DNA from: Megalopta genalis
Lineage: Eukaryota; Arthropoda; Insecta; Hymenoptera; Halictidae
Assembly: GCF_051020955.1 (NCBI RefSeq)
Contig: NW_027476719.1
Span: 1 to 64,000 of the forward strand
Direction of reading: 5' to 3'
DNA length: 64,000 bases
Under the pieces are notes generated by a model. The model ran no database searches. It saw nothing but the letters and a program-made list of their open reading frames with translations, and had not been told where the DNA came from. A program made the translations under genes and the position numbers. The stretch's first letter is position 1. Each line of letters starts with the position of its first letter. This document shows positions 50,870 through 63,241 of the stretch, piece by piece.

Positions 50870-53800
50870 TTGATTCGCATGGATTTGAAGCTAAGCCTTC
50901 TTCTTGGCATTGAATTGAAGCTAAATCGTGAGTTTTGCATGGATTTGAAGCAAACTCGTTTGTTTCTCCTGTATTTGAAGCTATATCATTTATATCGCAA
51001 GTATTTGAAGCTAAAGCATTTGTTTCGCATGGATTTGAAGCAAACTCGTTTGTGTCGCTTGTATTTGAAGCTATATCATTTATATCGCAAGTATTTGACG
51101 CTAAATCATTCGTTTCGCATGGATTTGAAGCTAAGCCCTCTACTTCGCATTGATTTGAAGCTAAATCATGTGTTTCTCATGGATTTGAAGCTAACTCGTC
51201 TGTTTGGCCTGCATTGAAGCTATATCACTTACATCGGAAGTATTTGATGCCAAAATCATTTGCTTCGCACGGATTTGAAGCTAAACCTTTTACATCGCAT
51301 TGATTTGAAGCTATATCATGTGTTTCGCTTGGATTTGAAGCTAAATCATGTGTTTTGCATGGATTTGAAGCTAACTCGTTTGTGTCGCCTACATTTGAAG
51401 CAATATCATTTATATCGCAAGTATTTGAAGGTAAACGATTTGTTTCGCATGGATTTGAAGCTAAGGCTTCTACTTCGCATTGATTGGATCCTACATCACG
51501 TGTTTTGCATGGATTTGAATCTAAGCCTTCTACATCGCATTGATTTGCATCTGAATCATGTGTTTCGCGTGGATTTGAAGGTAACTCGTTGTTTCGCATG
51601 CATTTGAAGCTAAATCATGCATTTCACAAGTATTTGAAGCCGAACCATTAGATTCGCATGGATTTGAAGCTAAGCCTTCTACTTCGCACTGATTTGAAGT
51701 TAAATCATGTGTTTCGCGTGGATTTGGAGCTAACTCGTTTGCTTCGAATGCAGTTGAAGCTAAATCATGTATATCACAAGTATTTGAAGCTAAACCATTT
51801 GTATCGCATGGATTTGAAGCTCTGCCTTCTACTTCGCATTGATTTGACGCTAAATATTGTGTTTCGCATGGATTTGAAGTTAAACCTGCTACTTTGCATT
51901 GATTTGAAGCTAAATTATGTGTTTCGCGTGGATTTGAAGGTAACTCGTTGTTTCGCATGCAGTTGAAGCTAAATCATGCATTTCACAAGTATTTGAAGCA
52001 TGGATTCGCATGAATTTGAAGCTAAGCCTTCTACTTCGCACTGATTTGACGCTAAATATTGTGTTTCGCATAGATTTGTAGCTAACTCGTTTGTTTCGCA
52101 TGCAGTTGAAACTAAATCATGTATATCACAAGTATTTGCAGCTAAACAATTGATTCGCATGGATTTGAAGCTAAGCCTTCTACTTGGCATTGAATTGAAG
52201 CTAAATCGTGTATTTTGCATGGATTTGAAGCTAACTCGTTTGTTTCTCCTGTATTTGAAGCTGTGTCATTTATATCGCAAGTATTTGAAGCTAAACGATT
52301 TGTTTCGCATGGATTTGAAGATAAGCCTTCTACTTGGCATTGAATTGAAGCTAAATCGTGTGTTTTGCATGGATTTGAAGCTAACCCGTTTGTTTCTCCT
52401 GTATTTGAAGCTGTATCATTTATATCGCAAGTATTTGAAGCTAAACTATTTGTTTCGCATGGATTTGAAGCTAAGCCTTCTACTTGGCATTGAATTGAAG
52501 CTAAATCGTGTGTTTTGCATGGATTTGAAGCTAACTCGTTTGTTTCTCCTGTATTTGAAGCTGTGTCATTTATATCGCAAGTATTTGAAGCTAAACCATT
52601 TGTTTCGCATGGATTTGAAGCTAAGCCTTCTACTTGGCATTGAATTGAAGCTAAATCGTGTGTTTTGCATGGATTTGAATCTAAGCCTTCTACATCGCAT
52701 TGATTTGCAGCTGAATCATGTGTTTCGCGTGGATTTGAAGGTAACTCGTTGTTTCGCATGCAGTTGAAGCTAAATCATGCATTTCACAAGTATTTGAAGC
52801 CGAACCATTAGATTCGCATGGATTTGAAGCTAAGCCTTCTACTTCGCACTGATTTGAAGTTAAATCATGTGTTTCGCGTGGATTTGGAGCTAACTCGTTT
52901 GCTTCGAATGCAGTTGAAGCTAAATCATGTATATCACAAGTATTTGAAGCTAAACCATTTGTATCGCATGGATTTGAAGCTCTGCCTTCTACTTCGCATT
53001 GATTTGACGCTAAATATTGTGTTTCGCATGGATTTGAAGTTAAACCTGCTACTTCGCATTGATTTGAAGCTAAATTATGTGTTTCGCTTGGATTTGAAGG
53101 TAACTCGTTGTTTCGCATGCAGTTGAAGCTAAATCATGCATTTCACAAGTATTTGAAGCATGGATTCGCATGAATTTGAAGCTAAGCCTTCTACTTCGCA
53201 CTGATTTGACGCTAAATATTGTGTTTCGCATTATCGCAAGTATTTGAAGCTAAACCATTTGTTTCGCATGGATTTGAAGCTAAGCCTTCTACTTGGCATT
53301 GAATTGAAGCTAAATCGTGTGTTTTGCATGGATTTGAATCTAAGCCTTCTACATCGCATTGATTTCCAGCTGAATCATGTGTTTCGCGTGGATTTGAAGG
53401 TAACTCGTTGTTTCGCATGCAGTTGAAGCTAAATCATGCATTTCACAAGTATTTGAAGCCGAACCATTAGATTCGCATGGATTTGAAGCTAAGCCTTCTA
53501 CTTCGCACTGATTTGAAGTTAAATCATGTGTTTCGCGTGGATTTGGAGCTAACTCGTTTGCTTCGAATGCAGTTGAAGCTAAATCATGTATATCACAAGT
53601 ATTTGAAGCTAAACCATTTGTATCGCATGGATTTGAAGCTCTGCCTTCTACTTCGCATTGATTTGACGCTAAATATTGTGTTTCGCATGGATTTGAAGTT
53701 AAACCTGCTACTTCGCATTGATTTGAAGCTAAATTATGTGTTTCGCTTGGATTTGAAGGTAACTCGTTGTTTCGCATGCAGTTGAAGCTAAATCATGCAT

Positions 53801-55128
53801 TTCACAAGTATTTGAAGCATGGATTCGCATGAATTTGAAGCTAAGCCTTCTACTTCGCACTGATTTGACGCTAAATATTGTGTTTCGCATAGATTTGTAG
53901 CTAACTCGTTTGTTTCGCATGCAGTTGAAACTAAATCATGTATATCACAAGTATTTGCAGCTAAACAATTGATTCGCATGGATTTGAAGCTAAGCCTTCT
54001 ACTTGGCATTGAATTGAAGCTAAATCGTGTATTTTGCATGGATTTGAAGCTAACTCGTTTGTTTCTCCTGTATTTGAAGCTGTGTCATTTATATCGCAAG
54101 TATTTGAAGCTAAACGATTTGTTTCGCATGGATTTGAAGATAAGCCTTCTACTTGGCATTGAATTGAAGCTAAATCGTGTGTTTTGCATGGATTTGAAGC
54201 TAACCCGTTTGTTTCTCCTGTATTTGAAGCTGTATCATTTATATCGCAAGTATTTGAAGCTAAACTATTTGTTTCGCATGGATTTGAAGCTAAGCCTTCT
54301 ACTTGGCATTGAATTGAAGCTAAATCGTGTGTTTTGCATGGATTTGAAGCTAACTCGTTTGTTTCTCCTGTATTTGAAGCTGTGTCATTTATATCGCAAG
54401 TATTTGAAGCTAAACCATTTGTTTCGCATGGATTTGAAGCTAAGCCTTCTACTTGGCATTGAATTGAAGCTAAATCGTGTGTTTTGCATGGATTTGAATC
54501 TAAGCCTTCTACATCGCATTGATTTGCAGCTGAATCATGTGTTTCGCGTGGATTTGAAGGTAACTCGTTGTTTCGCATGCAGTTGAAGCTAAATCATGCA
54601 TTTCACAAGTATTTGAAGCCGAACCATTAGATTCGCATGGATTTGAAGCTAAGCCTTCTACTTCGCACTGATTTGAAGTTAAATCATGTGTTTCGCGTGG
54701 ATTTGGAGCTAACTCGTTTGCTTCGAATGCAGTTGAAGCTAAATCATGTATATCACAAGTATTTGAAGCTAAACCATTTGTATCGCATGGATTTGAAGCT
54801 CTGCCTTCTACTTCGCATTGATTTGACGCTAAATATTGTGTTTCGCATGGATTTGAAGTTAAACCTGCTACTTTGCATTGATTTGAAGCTAAATTATGTG
54901 TTTCGCGTGGATTTGAAGGTAACTCGTTGTTTCGCATGCAGTTGAAGCTAAATCATGCATTTCACAAGTATTTGAAGCATGGATTCGCATGAATTTGAAG
55001 CTAAGCCTTCTACTTCGCACTGATTTGACGCTAAATATTGTGTTTCGCATAGATTTGAAGCTAACTCGTTTGTTTCGCATGCAGTTGAAACTAAATCATG
55101 TATATCTCAAGTATTTGCAGCTAAACAA
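50870..55128. repeat. 4,259-bp superunit, copy 1
   Basis: Landmarks recur 4,259 bp downstream up to about 53,230 (50,870 with 55,129; 51,484 with 55,743; 52,150 with 56,409). After 53,231 they recur at 3,600 bp (53,969 with 57,569; 54,889 with 58,489). The step falls at the junction TTTCGCATTATCGCAAG near 53,230. There 501 bp is missing relative to the regular 1,160-bp spacing, the only place in this block where the monomer register is broken so abruptly. Confidence 0.88.
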
Positions 55129-58100
55129 TTGATTCGCATGGATTTGAAGCTAAGCCTTCTTCTTGGCATTGAATTGAAGCTAAATCGTGAGTTTTGCATG
55201 GATTTGAAGCAAACTCGTTTGTTTCTCCTGTATTTGAAGCTATATCATTTATATCGCAAGTATTTGAAGCTAAAGCATTTGTTTCGCATGGATTTGAAGC
55301 AAACTCGTTTGTGTCGCTTGTATTTGAAGCTATATCATTTATATCGCAAGTATTTGACGCTAAATCATTCGTTTCGCATGGATTTGAAGCTAAGCCCTCT
55401 ACTTCGCATTGATTTGAAGCTAAATCATGTGTTTCTCATGGATTTGAAGCTAACTCGTCTGTTTGGCCTGCATTGAAGCTATATCACTTACATCGGAAGT
55501 ATTTGATGCCAAAATCATTTGCTTCGCACGGATTTGAAGCTAAACCTTTTACATCGCATTGATTTGAAGCTATATCATGTGTTTCGCTTGGATTTGAAGC
55601 TAAATCATGTGTTTTGCATGGATTTGAAGCTAACTCGTTTGTGTCGCCTACATTTGAAGCAATATCATTTATATCGCAAGTATTTGAAGGTAAACGATTT
55701 GTTTCGCATGGATTTGAAGCTAAGGCTTCTACTTCGCATTGATTGGATCCTACATCACGTGTTTTGCATGGATTTGAATCTAAGCCTTCTACATCGCATT
55801 GATTTGCATCTGAATCATGTGTTTCGCGTGGATTTGAAGGTAACTCGTTGTTTCGCATGCATTTGAAGCTAAATCATGCATTTCACAAGTATTTGAAGCC
55901 GAACCATTAGATTCGCATGGATTTGAAGCTAAGCCTTCTACTTCGCACTGATTTGAAGTTAAATCATGTGTTTCGCGTGGATTTGGAGCTAACTCGTTTG
56001 CTTCGAATGCAGTTGAAGCTAAATCATGTATATCACAAGTATTTGAAGCTAAACCATTTGTATCGCATGGATTTGAAGCTCTGCCTTCTACTTCGCATTG
56101 ATTTGACGCTAAATATTGTGTTTCGCATGGATTTGAAGTTAAACCTGCTACTTTGCATTGATTTGAAGCTAAATTATGTGTTTCGCGTGGATTTGAAGGT
56201 AACTCGTTGTTTCGCATGCAGTTGAAGCTAAATCATGCATTTCACAAGTATTTGAAGCATGGATTCGCATGAATTTGAAGCTAAGCCTTCTACTTCGCAC
56301 TGATTTGACGCTAAATATTGTGTTTCGCATAGATTTGTAGCTAACTCGTTTGTTTCGCATGCAGTTGAAACTAAATCATGTATATCACAAGTATTTGCAG
56401 CTAAACAATTGATTCGCATGGATTTGAAGCTAAGCCTTCTACTTGGCATTGAATTGAAGCTAAATCGTGTATTTTGCATGGATTTGAAGCTAACTCGTTT
56501 GTTTCTCCTGTATTTGAAGCTGTGTCATTTATATCGCAAGTATTTGAAGCTAAACGATTTGTTTCGCATGGATTTGAAGATAAGCCTTCTACTTGGCATT
56601 GAATTGAAGCTAAATCGTGTGTTTTGCATGGATTTGAAGCTAACCCGTTTGTTTCTCCTGTATTTGAAGCTGTATCATTTATATCGCAAGTATTTGAAGC
56701 TAAACTATTTGTTTCGCATGGATTTGAAGCTAAGCCTTCTACTTGGCATTGAATTGAAGCTAAATCGTGTGTTTTGCATGGATTTGAAGCTAACTCGTTT
56801 GTTTCTCCTGTATTTGAAGCTGTGTCATTTATATCGCAAGTATTTGAAGCTAAACCATTTGTTTCGCATGGATTTGAAGCTAAGCCTTCTACTTGGCATT
56901 GAATTGAAGCTAAATCGTGTGTTTTGCATGGATTTGAATCTAAGCCTTCTACATCGCATTGATTTCCAGCTGAATCATGTGTTTCGCGTGGATTTGAAGG
57001 TAACTCGTTGTTTCGCATGCAGTTGAAGCTAAATCATGCATTTCACAAGTATTTGAAGCCGAACCATTAGATTCGCATGGATTTGAAGCTAAGCCTTCTA
57101 CTTCGCACTGATTTGAAGTTAAATCATGTGTTTCGCGTGGATTTGGAGCTAACTCGTTTGCTTCGAATGCAGTTGAAGCTAAATCATGTATATCACAAGT
57201 ATTTGAAGCTAAACCATTTGTATCGCATGGATTTGAAGCTCTGCCTTCTACTTCGCATTGATTTGACGCTAAATATTGTGTTTCGCATGGATTTGAAGTT
57301 AAACCTGCTACTTCGCATTGATTTGAAGCTAAATTATGTGTTTCGCTTGGATTTGAAGGTAACTCGTTGTTTCGCATGCAGTTGAAGCTAAATCATGCAT
57401 TTCACAAGTATTTGAAGCATGGATTCGCATGAATTTGAAGCTAAGCCTTCTACTTCGCACTGATTTGACGCTAAATATTGTGTTTCGCATAGATTTGTAG
57501 CTAACTCGTTTGTTTCGCATGCAGTTGAAACTAAATCATGTATATCACAAGTATTTGCAGCTAAACAATTGATTCGCATGGATTTGAAGCTAAGCCTTCT
57601 ACTTGGCATTGAATTGAAGCTAAATCGTGTATTTTGCATGGATTTGAAGCTAACTCGTTTGTTTCTCCTGTATTTGAAGCTGTGTCATTTATATCGCAAG
57701 TATTTGAAGCTAAACGATTTGTTTCGCATGGATTTGAAGATAAGCCTTCTACTTGGCATTGAATTGAAGCTAAATCGTGTGTTTTGCATGGATTTGAAGC
57801 TAACCCGTTTGTTTCTCCTGTATTTGAAGCTGTATCATTTATATCGCAAGTATTTGAAGCTAAACTATTTGTTTCGCATGGATTTGAAGCTAAGCCTTCT
57901 ACTTGGCATTGAATTGAAGCTAAATCGTGTGTTTTGCATGGATTTGAAGCTAACTCGTTTGTTTCTCCTGTATTTGAAGCTGTGTCATTTATATCGCAAG
58001 TATTTGAAGCTAAACCATTTGTTTCGCATGGATTTGAAGCTAAGCCTTCTACTTGGCATTGAATTGAAGCTAAATCGTGTGTTTTGCATGGATTTGAATC

Positions 58101-58728
58101 TAAGCCTTCTACATCGCATTGATTTGCAGCTGAATCATGTGTTTCGCGTGGATTTGAAGGTAACTCGTTGTTTCGCATGCAGTTGAAGCTAAATCATGCA
58201 TTTCACAAGTATTTGAAGCCGAACCATTAGATTCGCATGGATTTGAAGCTAAGCCTTCTACTTCGCACTGATTTGAAGTTAAATCATGTGTTTCGCGTGG
58301 ATTTGGAGCTAACTCGTTTGCTTCGAATGCAGTTGAAGCTAAATCATGTATATCACAAGTATTTGAAGCTAAACCATTTGTATCGCATGGATTTGAAGCT
58401 CTGCCTTCTACTTCGCATTGATTTGACGCTAAATATTGTGTTTCGCATGGATTTGAAGTTAAACCTGCTACTTTGCATTGATTTGAAGCTAAATTATGTG
58501 TTTCGCGTGGATTTGAAGGTAACTCGTTGTTTCGCATGCAGTTGAAGCTAAATCATGCATTTCACAAGTATTTGAAGCATGGATTCGCATGAATTTGAAG
58601 CTAAGCCTTCTACTTCGCACTGATTTGACGCTAAATATTGTGTTTCGCATAGATTTGTAGCTAACTCGTTTGTTTCGCATGCAGTTGAAACTAAATCATG
58701 TATATCACAAGTATTTGCAGCTAAACAA
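55129..58728. repeat. 4,259-bp superunit, copy 2 (contains two full 1,160-bp units)
   Basis: This interval begins with the same 1,280-bp lead segment as 50,870. Two complete 1,160-bp units follow, starting at 56,409 and 57,569. The unit at 57,569-58,728 corresponds to 53,969-55,128. The equivalent frames in the units translate almost identically, with one TTTCCAGCTG against TTTGCAGCTG difference serving to pair 56,969 with 53,370. Confidence 0.88.
56409..58728. repeat. Two tandem 1,160-bp higher-order units
   Basis: The units start at the CAATTGATTCG junction monomer, 56,409 and 57,569, and the pattern re-enters at 58,729. Each contains four pentamers of TTGGCATTGA type, then the TTTGCAGCTGAATC, CTCGTTGTTTCGC, TTAGATTCGC and GAAGCTCTGCC monomers, and finally the 23-bp monomer. 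The unit total is not a multiple of 30 because it includes one-base-short and 23-bp monomers. Confidence 0.88.
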
Positions 58729-59646
58729 TTGATTCGCATGGATTTGAAGCTAAGCCTTCTACTTGGCATTGAATTGAAGCTAAATCGTGTATTTTGCATG
58801 GATTTGAAGCTAACTCGTTTGTTTCTCCTGTATTTGAAGCTGTGTCATTTATATCGCAAGTATTTGAAGCTAAACCATTTGTTTCGCATGGATTTGAAGC
58901 TAAGCCTTCTACTTGGCATTGAATTGAAGCTAAATCGTGTGTTTTGCATGGATTTGAAGCTAACCCGTTTGTTTCTCCTGTATTTGAAGCTGTATCATTT
59001 ATATCGCAAGTATTTGAAGCTAAACTATTTGTTTCGCATGGATTTGAAGCTAAGCCTTCTACTTGGCATTGAATTGAAGCTAAGTCGTGTGTTTTGCATG
59101 GATTTGAAGCTAACTCGTGTGTTTCTCCTGTATTTGACGCTGTATCATTTATGTCGCAAGTATTTGAAGCTAAACGATTTGTTTCGCATGGATTTGAAGC
59201 TAAGCCTTCTACTTGGCATTGAATTGAAGCTAAATCGTGTGTTTTGCATGGATTTGAAGCCAGCCCGTTTGTTTCTCCTGTATTTGAAGCTGTATCATTT
59301 ATATCGCAAGTATTTGAAGCTAAACTATTTGTTTCGCATGGATTTGAAGCTAAGCCTTCTACTTGGCATTGAATTGAAGCTAAATCGTGTGTTTTGCATG
59401 GATTTGAAGCTAACTCGTTTGTTTCTCCTGTATTTGACGCTGTATCATTTATGTCACAAGTATTTGAAGCTAAACGATTTGTTTCGCATGGATTTGAAGC
59501 TAAGGCTTCTACTTCGCATTGATTGGATCCTAAATCACGTGTTTTACATGGATTTGAATCTAAGCCTTCTACATCGCATTGATTTGCAGCTGAATCATGT
59601 GTTTCGCGTGGATTTGAAGGTAACTCGTTGTTTCGCATGCAGTTGA
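58721..59646. other. Overlapping 305-codon frames on both strands, probably not genes
   Basis: A minus-strand frame (58,721-59,638) and a plus-strand frame (58,729-59,646) each run 305 codons over almost the same bases. One gives LASNPCKTHD-type decapeptides, the other LKLNRVFCMD-type. Both are open because a 30-bp monomer keeps its frame and its common form has no stop in either reading. The coincidence of both frames over clean pentamers is a property of the repeat and argues against reading either as a gene from length alone. Confidence 0.3.
58743..59492. repeat. Regular array of five 150-bp pentamers
   Basis: Type-e monomers start at 58,743, 58,893, 59,043, 59,193, 59,343 and 59,493, all 150 bp apart in the order e, a, b, c, d. 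The third and fifth units share GACGCTGTATCATTTATGTC. The second and fourth share CTAAACTATTTG, so neighbouring units alternate in a 300-bp pattern. Confidence 0.9.
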
Positions 59647-60439
59647 AGCTAAATCATGCATTTCACAAGTATTTGAAGCCGAACCATTAGATTCGCATGG
59701 ATTTGAAGCTAAGCCTTCTACTTCGCACTGATTTGAAGTTAAATCATGTGTTTCGCGTGGATCTGGAGCTAACTCGTTTGCTTCGAATGCAGTTGAATCT
59801 AAATCATGTATATCACAAGTATTTGAAGCTAAACCATTTGTATCGCATGGATTTGAAGCTCTGCCTTCTACTTCGCATTGATTTGACGCTAAATATTGTG
59901 TTTCGCATCGATTTGAAGCTAACTCGTTTGTTTCGCATGCAGTTGAAACTAAATCATGTATATCACAAGTATTTGCAGCTAAACAATTGATTCGCGTGGA
60001 TTAGAAGCTAACTCGTCTGTTTCGAATGCAGCTGAAGCTAAATCATGTATATCACAAGTATTTGAAGCTAATCCATTTGTTCCGCCTGGATTTGAAGCAA
60101 AGCCATCTACGTCGCATTGATTTGCATCTAAATCATGTGTTTCGCATGGATTTGAAGCTAACTCGATTGTTTCGCATGCATTTGAAGCTGTATCCCTTAT
60201 ATTCGCAAGTATTTGAAGCTAAATCATTTGTTTCGCATGGATTTGTATTTAAGCCTTCTACGTCGCATTGATTTGCATCTAAATCATGTGTTTCGCATGG
60301 ATTTGAAGCTAACTCGTTTGTTTTCCTGCTTTTGAACCTACTCCGTTTATATCGCAAGTATTTGAAGCTAACTCGTTTGTTTCGCGTGCATTTGAAGCTG
60401 TATCCCTTATATTCGCAAGTATTTGAAGCTAAATCATGT

Positions 60440-60978
60440 GTTTCGCATGGATTTGAAGCTAACTCGTTTGTTTCGCATGCAGTTGAAACTAAATCATGTA
60501 TATCACAAGTATTTGCAGCTAAACAATTGATTCGCATGGATTTGAAGCTAAGCCTTCTTCTTGGCATTGAATTGAAGCTAAATCGTGTGTTTTGCATGGA
60601 TTTGAAGCAAACTCGTTTGTTTCTCCTGTATTTGAAGCTATATCATTTATATCGCAAGTATTTGAAGCTAAAGCATTTGTTTCGCATGGATTTGAAGCAA
60701 ACTCGTTTGTGTCGCTTGTATTTGAAGCTATATCATTTATATCTCAAGTATTTGACGCTAAATCATTCGTTTCGCATGGATTTGAAGCTAAGCCCTCTAC
60801 TTCGCATTGATTTGAAGCTGAATCATGTGTTTCTCATGGATTTGAAGCTAACTCGTCTGTTTGGCCTGCATTGAAGCTATATCACTTACATCGGAAGTAT
60901 TTGATGCCAAAATCATTTGCTTCGCACGGATTTGAAGCTAAACCTTTTACATCGCATTGATTTGAAGCTATATCATGT
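60440..60978. repeat. Third copy of the 50.8-51.3 kb segment
   Basis: This matches 50,783-51,321 (offset 9,657) and the equivalent start of the second superunit at 55.1 kb. It includes the rare TTCTTCTTGG type-e monomer, GAAGCAAACTCG, and the short monomer with CCTGCATTGAAGC. It ends where TATATCATGTATATCAC replaces TATATCATGTGTTTCGC. Confidence 0.85.
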
Positions 60979-62279
60979 ATATCACAAGTATTTGAAGCTA
61001 AACGATTTGTATCGCATGGATTTGAATATAAGCCTTCTACTTCGCATTGATTTGAAGTTAAATCATGTGTTCCGCATGGATTTGACACTAACTCTTTTGT
61101 TTAGCCTGCATTTGAAGCTATGTCACTTATATCGCAAGTATTTGAAGCTAAATCATTTGTTTCGGGCGGATTTGAAGCTAAACCTTCTTCATCGCAAGGA
61201 TTCGAAGCTAATTCATGTGTTCCGCTTAGATTTGAAGCTAACTCGTTTGTTTCGTCTGCATTTGAAGCTATATCACTCATATGGTAAGTACTTGACGCTA
61301 AATCATTTGTTTCGCACTGATTTGAAGCCATCCTGCTACTTCGCCTTGATTTGAAGCTAAATCATGTGTTTCGCATTGATTTGAAGCTAACCCTTTTCTT
61401 TCGCCTGCATTTGAAGCTACATCACTATTATAGAGAGTATTTGAAGCTAAATCATTTGTTTCCCACAGATTTCAATCTAAACCTTCTACATCGCATTGAT
61501 TTGAAGCTAAGCCTTCTACTTCGCATTGATTTGAAACTAAATCATGTGTATCGCATGGATTTTGCAGCTAACTCGTTTGTTTCGCATGCAGTTGAAGCTA
61601 AATCATGTATATCCGAAGTATTTGGTGCTAAACCATTTGATTCGCATGGATTTGTAGCTAAGCCTTCTACTTCATATTGTTATCAAGCTAAATCATGTGT
61701 TTCGCATGGATTTGAAACTAACACATTTGTTTCGCAAGCAGTTGAAGCTAAATCATGTACATCACAAGTATTTGAAGCTAAATCATTTGTTCCGCCTGGA
61801 TTTGAAGCAAAGCCTTTTACTTCGCATTGATTTGAAGCTAAATCATGGTTTTCGCATTGATTTGAAGCTAACTCGTTTGTTTCGCCTGCATTTGAAGCTG
61901 TATCATTTATATCGCAAGTATTTGAAGCTAAATCAATCGTTTCGCATGGATTTGAAGCTAAGCCTTCTAATTGGCACTGTTTTGAAGCTAAATAATGTAT
62001 TTCGCGTGGATTAGAAGCTAACTCGTCTGTTTCAAATGCAGCTGAAGCTAAATCATGTATATCACATGTATTTGAAGCTAATCCATTTGTTCCGCCTGGA
62101 TTTGAAGCAAAGCCATCTACGTTGCATTGATTTGCATCTAAATCATGTGTTCCGCATGGATTTGAAGCTAACTCGATTGTTTCGCATGCATTTGAAGCTG
62201 TATCCCTTATATTCGCAAGTATTTGAAGCTAAATCATTCGTTTCGCATGGATTTGTATTTAAGCCTTCTACGTCGCATT

Positions 62280-63241
62280 GATTTGAAACTAAATTATGTG
62301 TTTTGCTTGGATTTGAATGTAACTCATTTGTTTCGCATGCAGTTGAATCTATATCACCTATATCCCAAGTGTTGGAAGCTCAATCATTTGTTTCGCATGG
62401 ACTTGAAGCTAAACCTTCTACATCGCATTGATTTGAAGCTAAATTATGTGTTTTGCTTGGATTTGAAGCTAACTCGTTTGTTAAGCATGCAGTTGTAGCT
62501 AAATAATGTATATCACAAGTATTTGTAACTAAACCATCTGTTTCGCATGGATTTGAAGCTAAGCCTTCTACTTCGCATTGATTTGAAGCTAAATAATTTA
62601 TTTTGCATTGAATTGAAGCTACCTCGTTTGTTCCTCCAGCTTTTGAAGCTATATCACTTATATCGCAAGTATTTGAAGCTAAATCATATGTGTCGCATGG
62701 ATTTGAAGCTGAACCTTCTACATCGCATTGATTTGAGGCTAAATCTTGTGTATCGCATGGATTTGAAGCTAAACCTTCTACATCGCATTGATTTGCAGCT
62801 AAGTCGTGTGTTTCGCATGGATTTGAAGCTAACTCGTTTGATTAGTCTGCATTTGAAACTATATCACTTATACCCCAAGTGTTTGAAGCTAAATCATTTG
62901 CTTAGCATGGATTTGAAGCTAAACCTTCTACTTCGTATTGATTTGAAGCTAAATCGTGTGTTTCGCATGGATTTGAAGCTAACTAGTTCATTGCCCATGC
63001 AGTTAAATCTAAATAACGTATATCACAAGTATTTGAAGCTAAACCATTTGTTTCGCATGTATTTGAAGCTAAATCTTTTGTCTCGCATGAATTTGAAGCT
63101 AAGCGTTCTACTTCGTATTGATTTGAAGCTAAATCGTGTGTTTCGCATGGATTTGAAGCTAACTGGTTCGTTGCCCATGCAGTTAAATCTAAATAACGTA
63201 TATCACAAGTATTTGAAGCTAAACCATTTGTTTCGCATGGA
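62280..63241. repeat. Further copy of the 43.76-44.72 kb segment
   Basis: The offset is 18,522 from the segment in copy 2 and 34,100 from its counterpart in copy 1 (28,180-29,046). The match passes straight through the point where copy 1 is cut by the large duplication junction, so it follows the uninterrupted form found in copy 2. Few differences are visible, for example TCTACTTCGC at about 62,569 against TCTATTTCGC at 44,047. Confidence 0.88.

Larger units (their letters stand above)
50430..59996. repeat. Family A higher-order block, right end
   Basis: Family A markers resume at about 50,430 (GAAGCGAAGGCTTCC, then TTCTCCTGTA monomers) and stop at about 59,996, where CAATTGATTCGCGTGG leads into family B. 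The short stretch near 51.0-51.45 kb, repeated at 55.26-55.7 kb, is of mixed character. The GGATCC monomer occurs at about 51,484, 55,743 and 59,521. Confidence 0.85.

Noticed and set aside
50935..51153. Second plus-strand frame reading FEAKSFVSHG-type decapeptides
   Set aside because: Type-e monomers end in TGA in this frame, so it stops about once per pentamer, always after KPSTSH-like residues.
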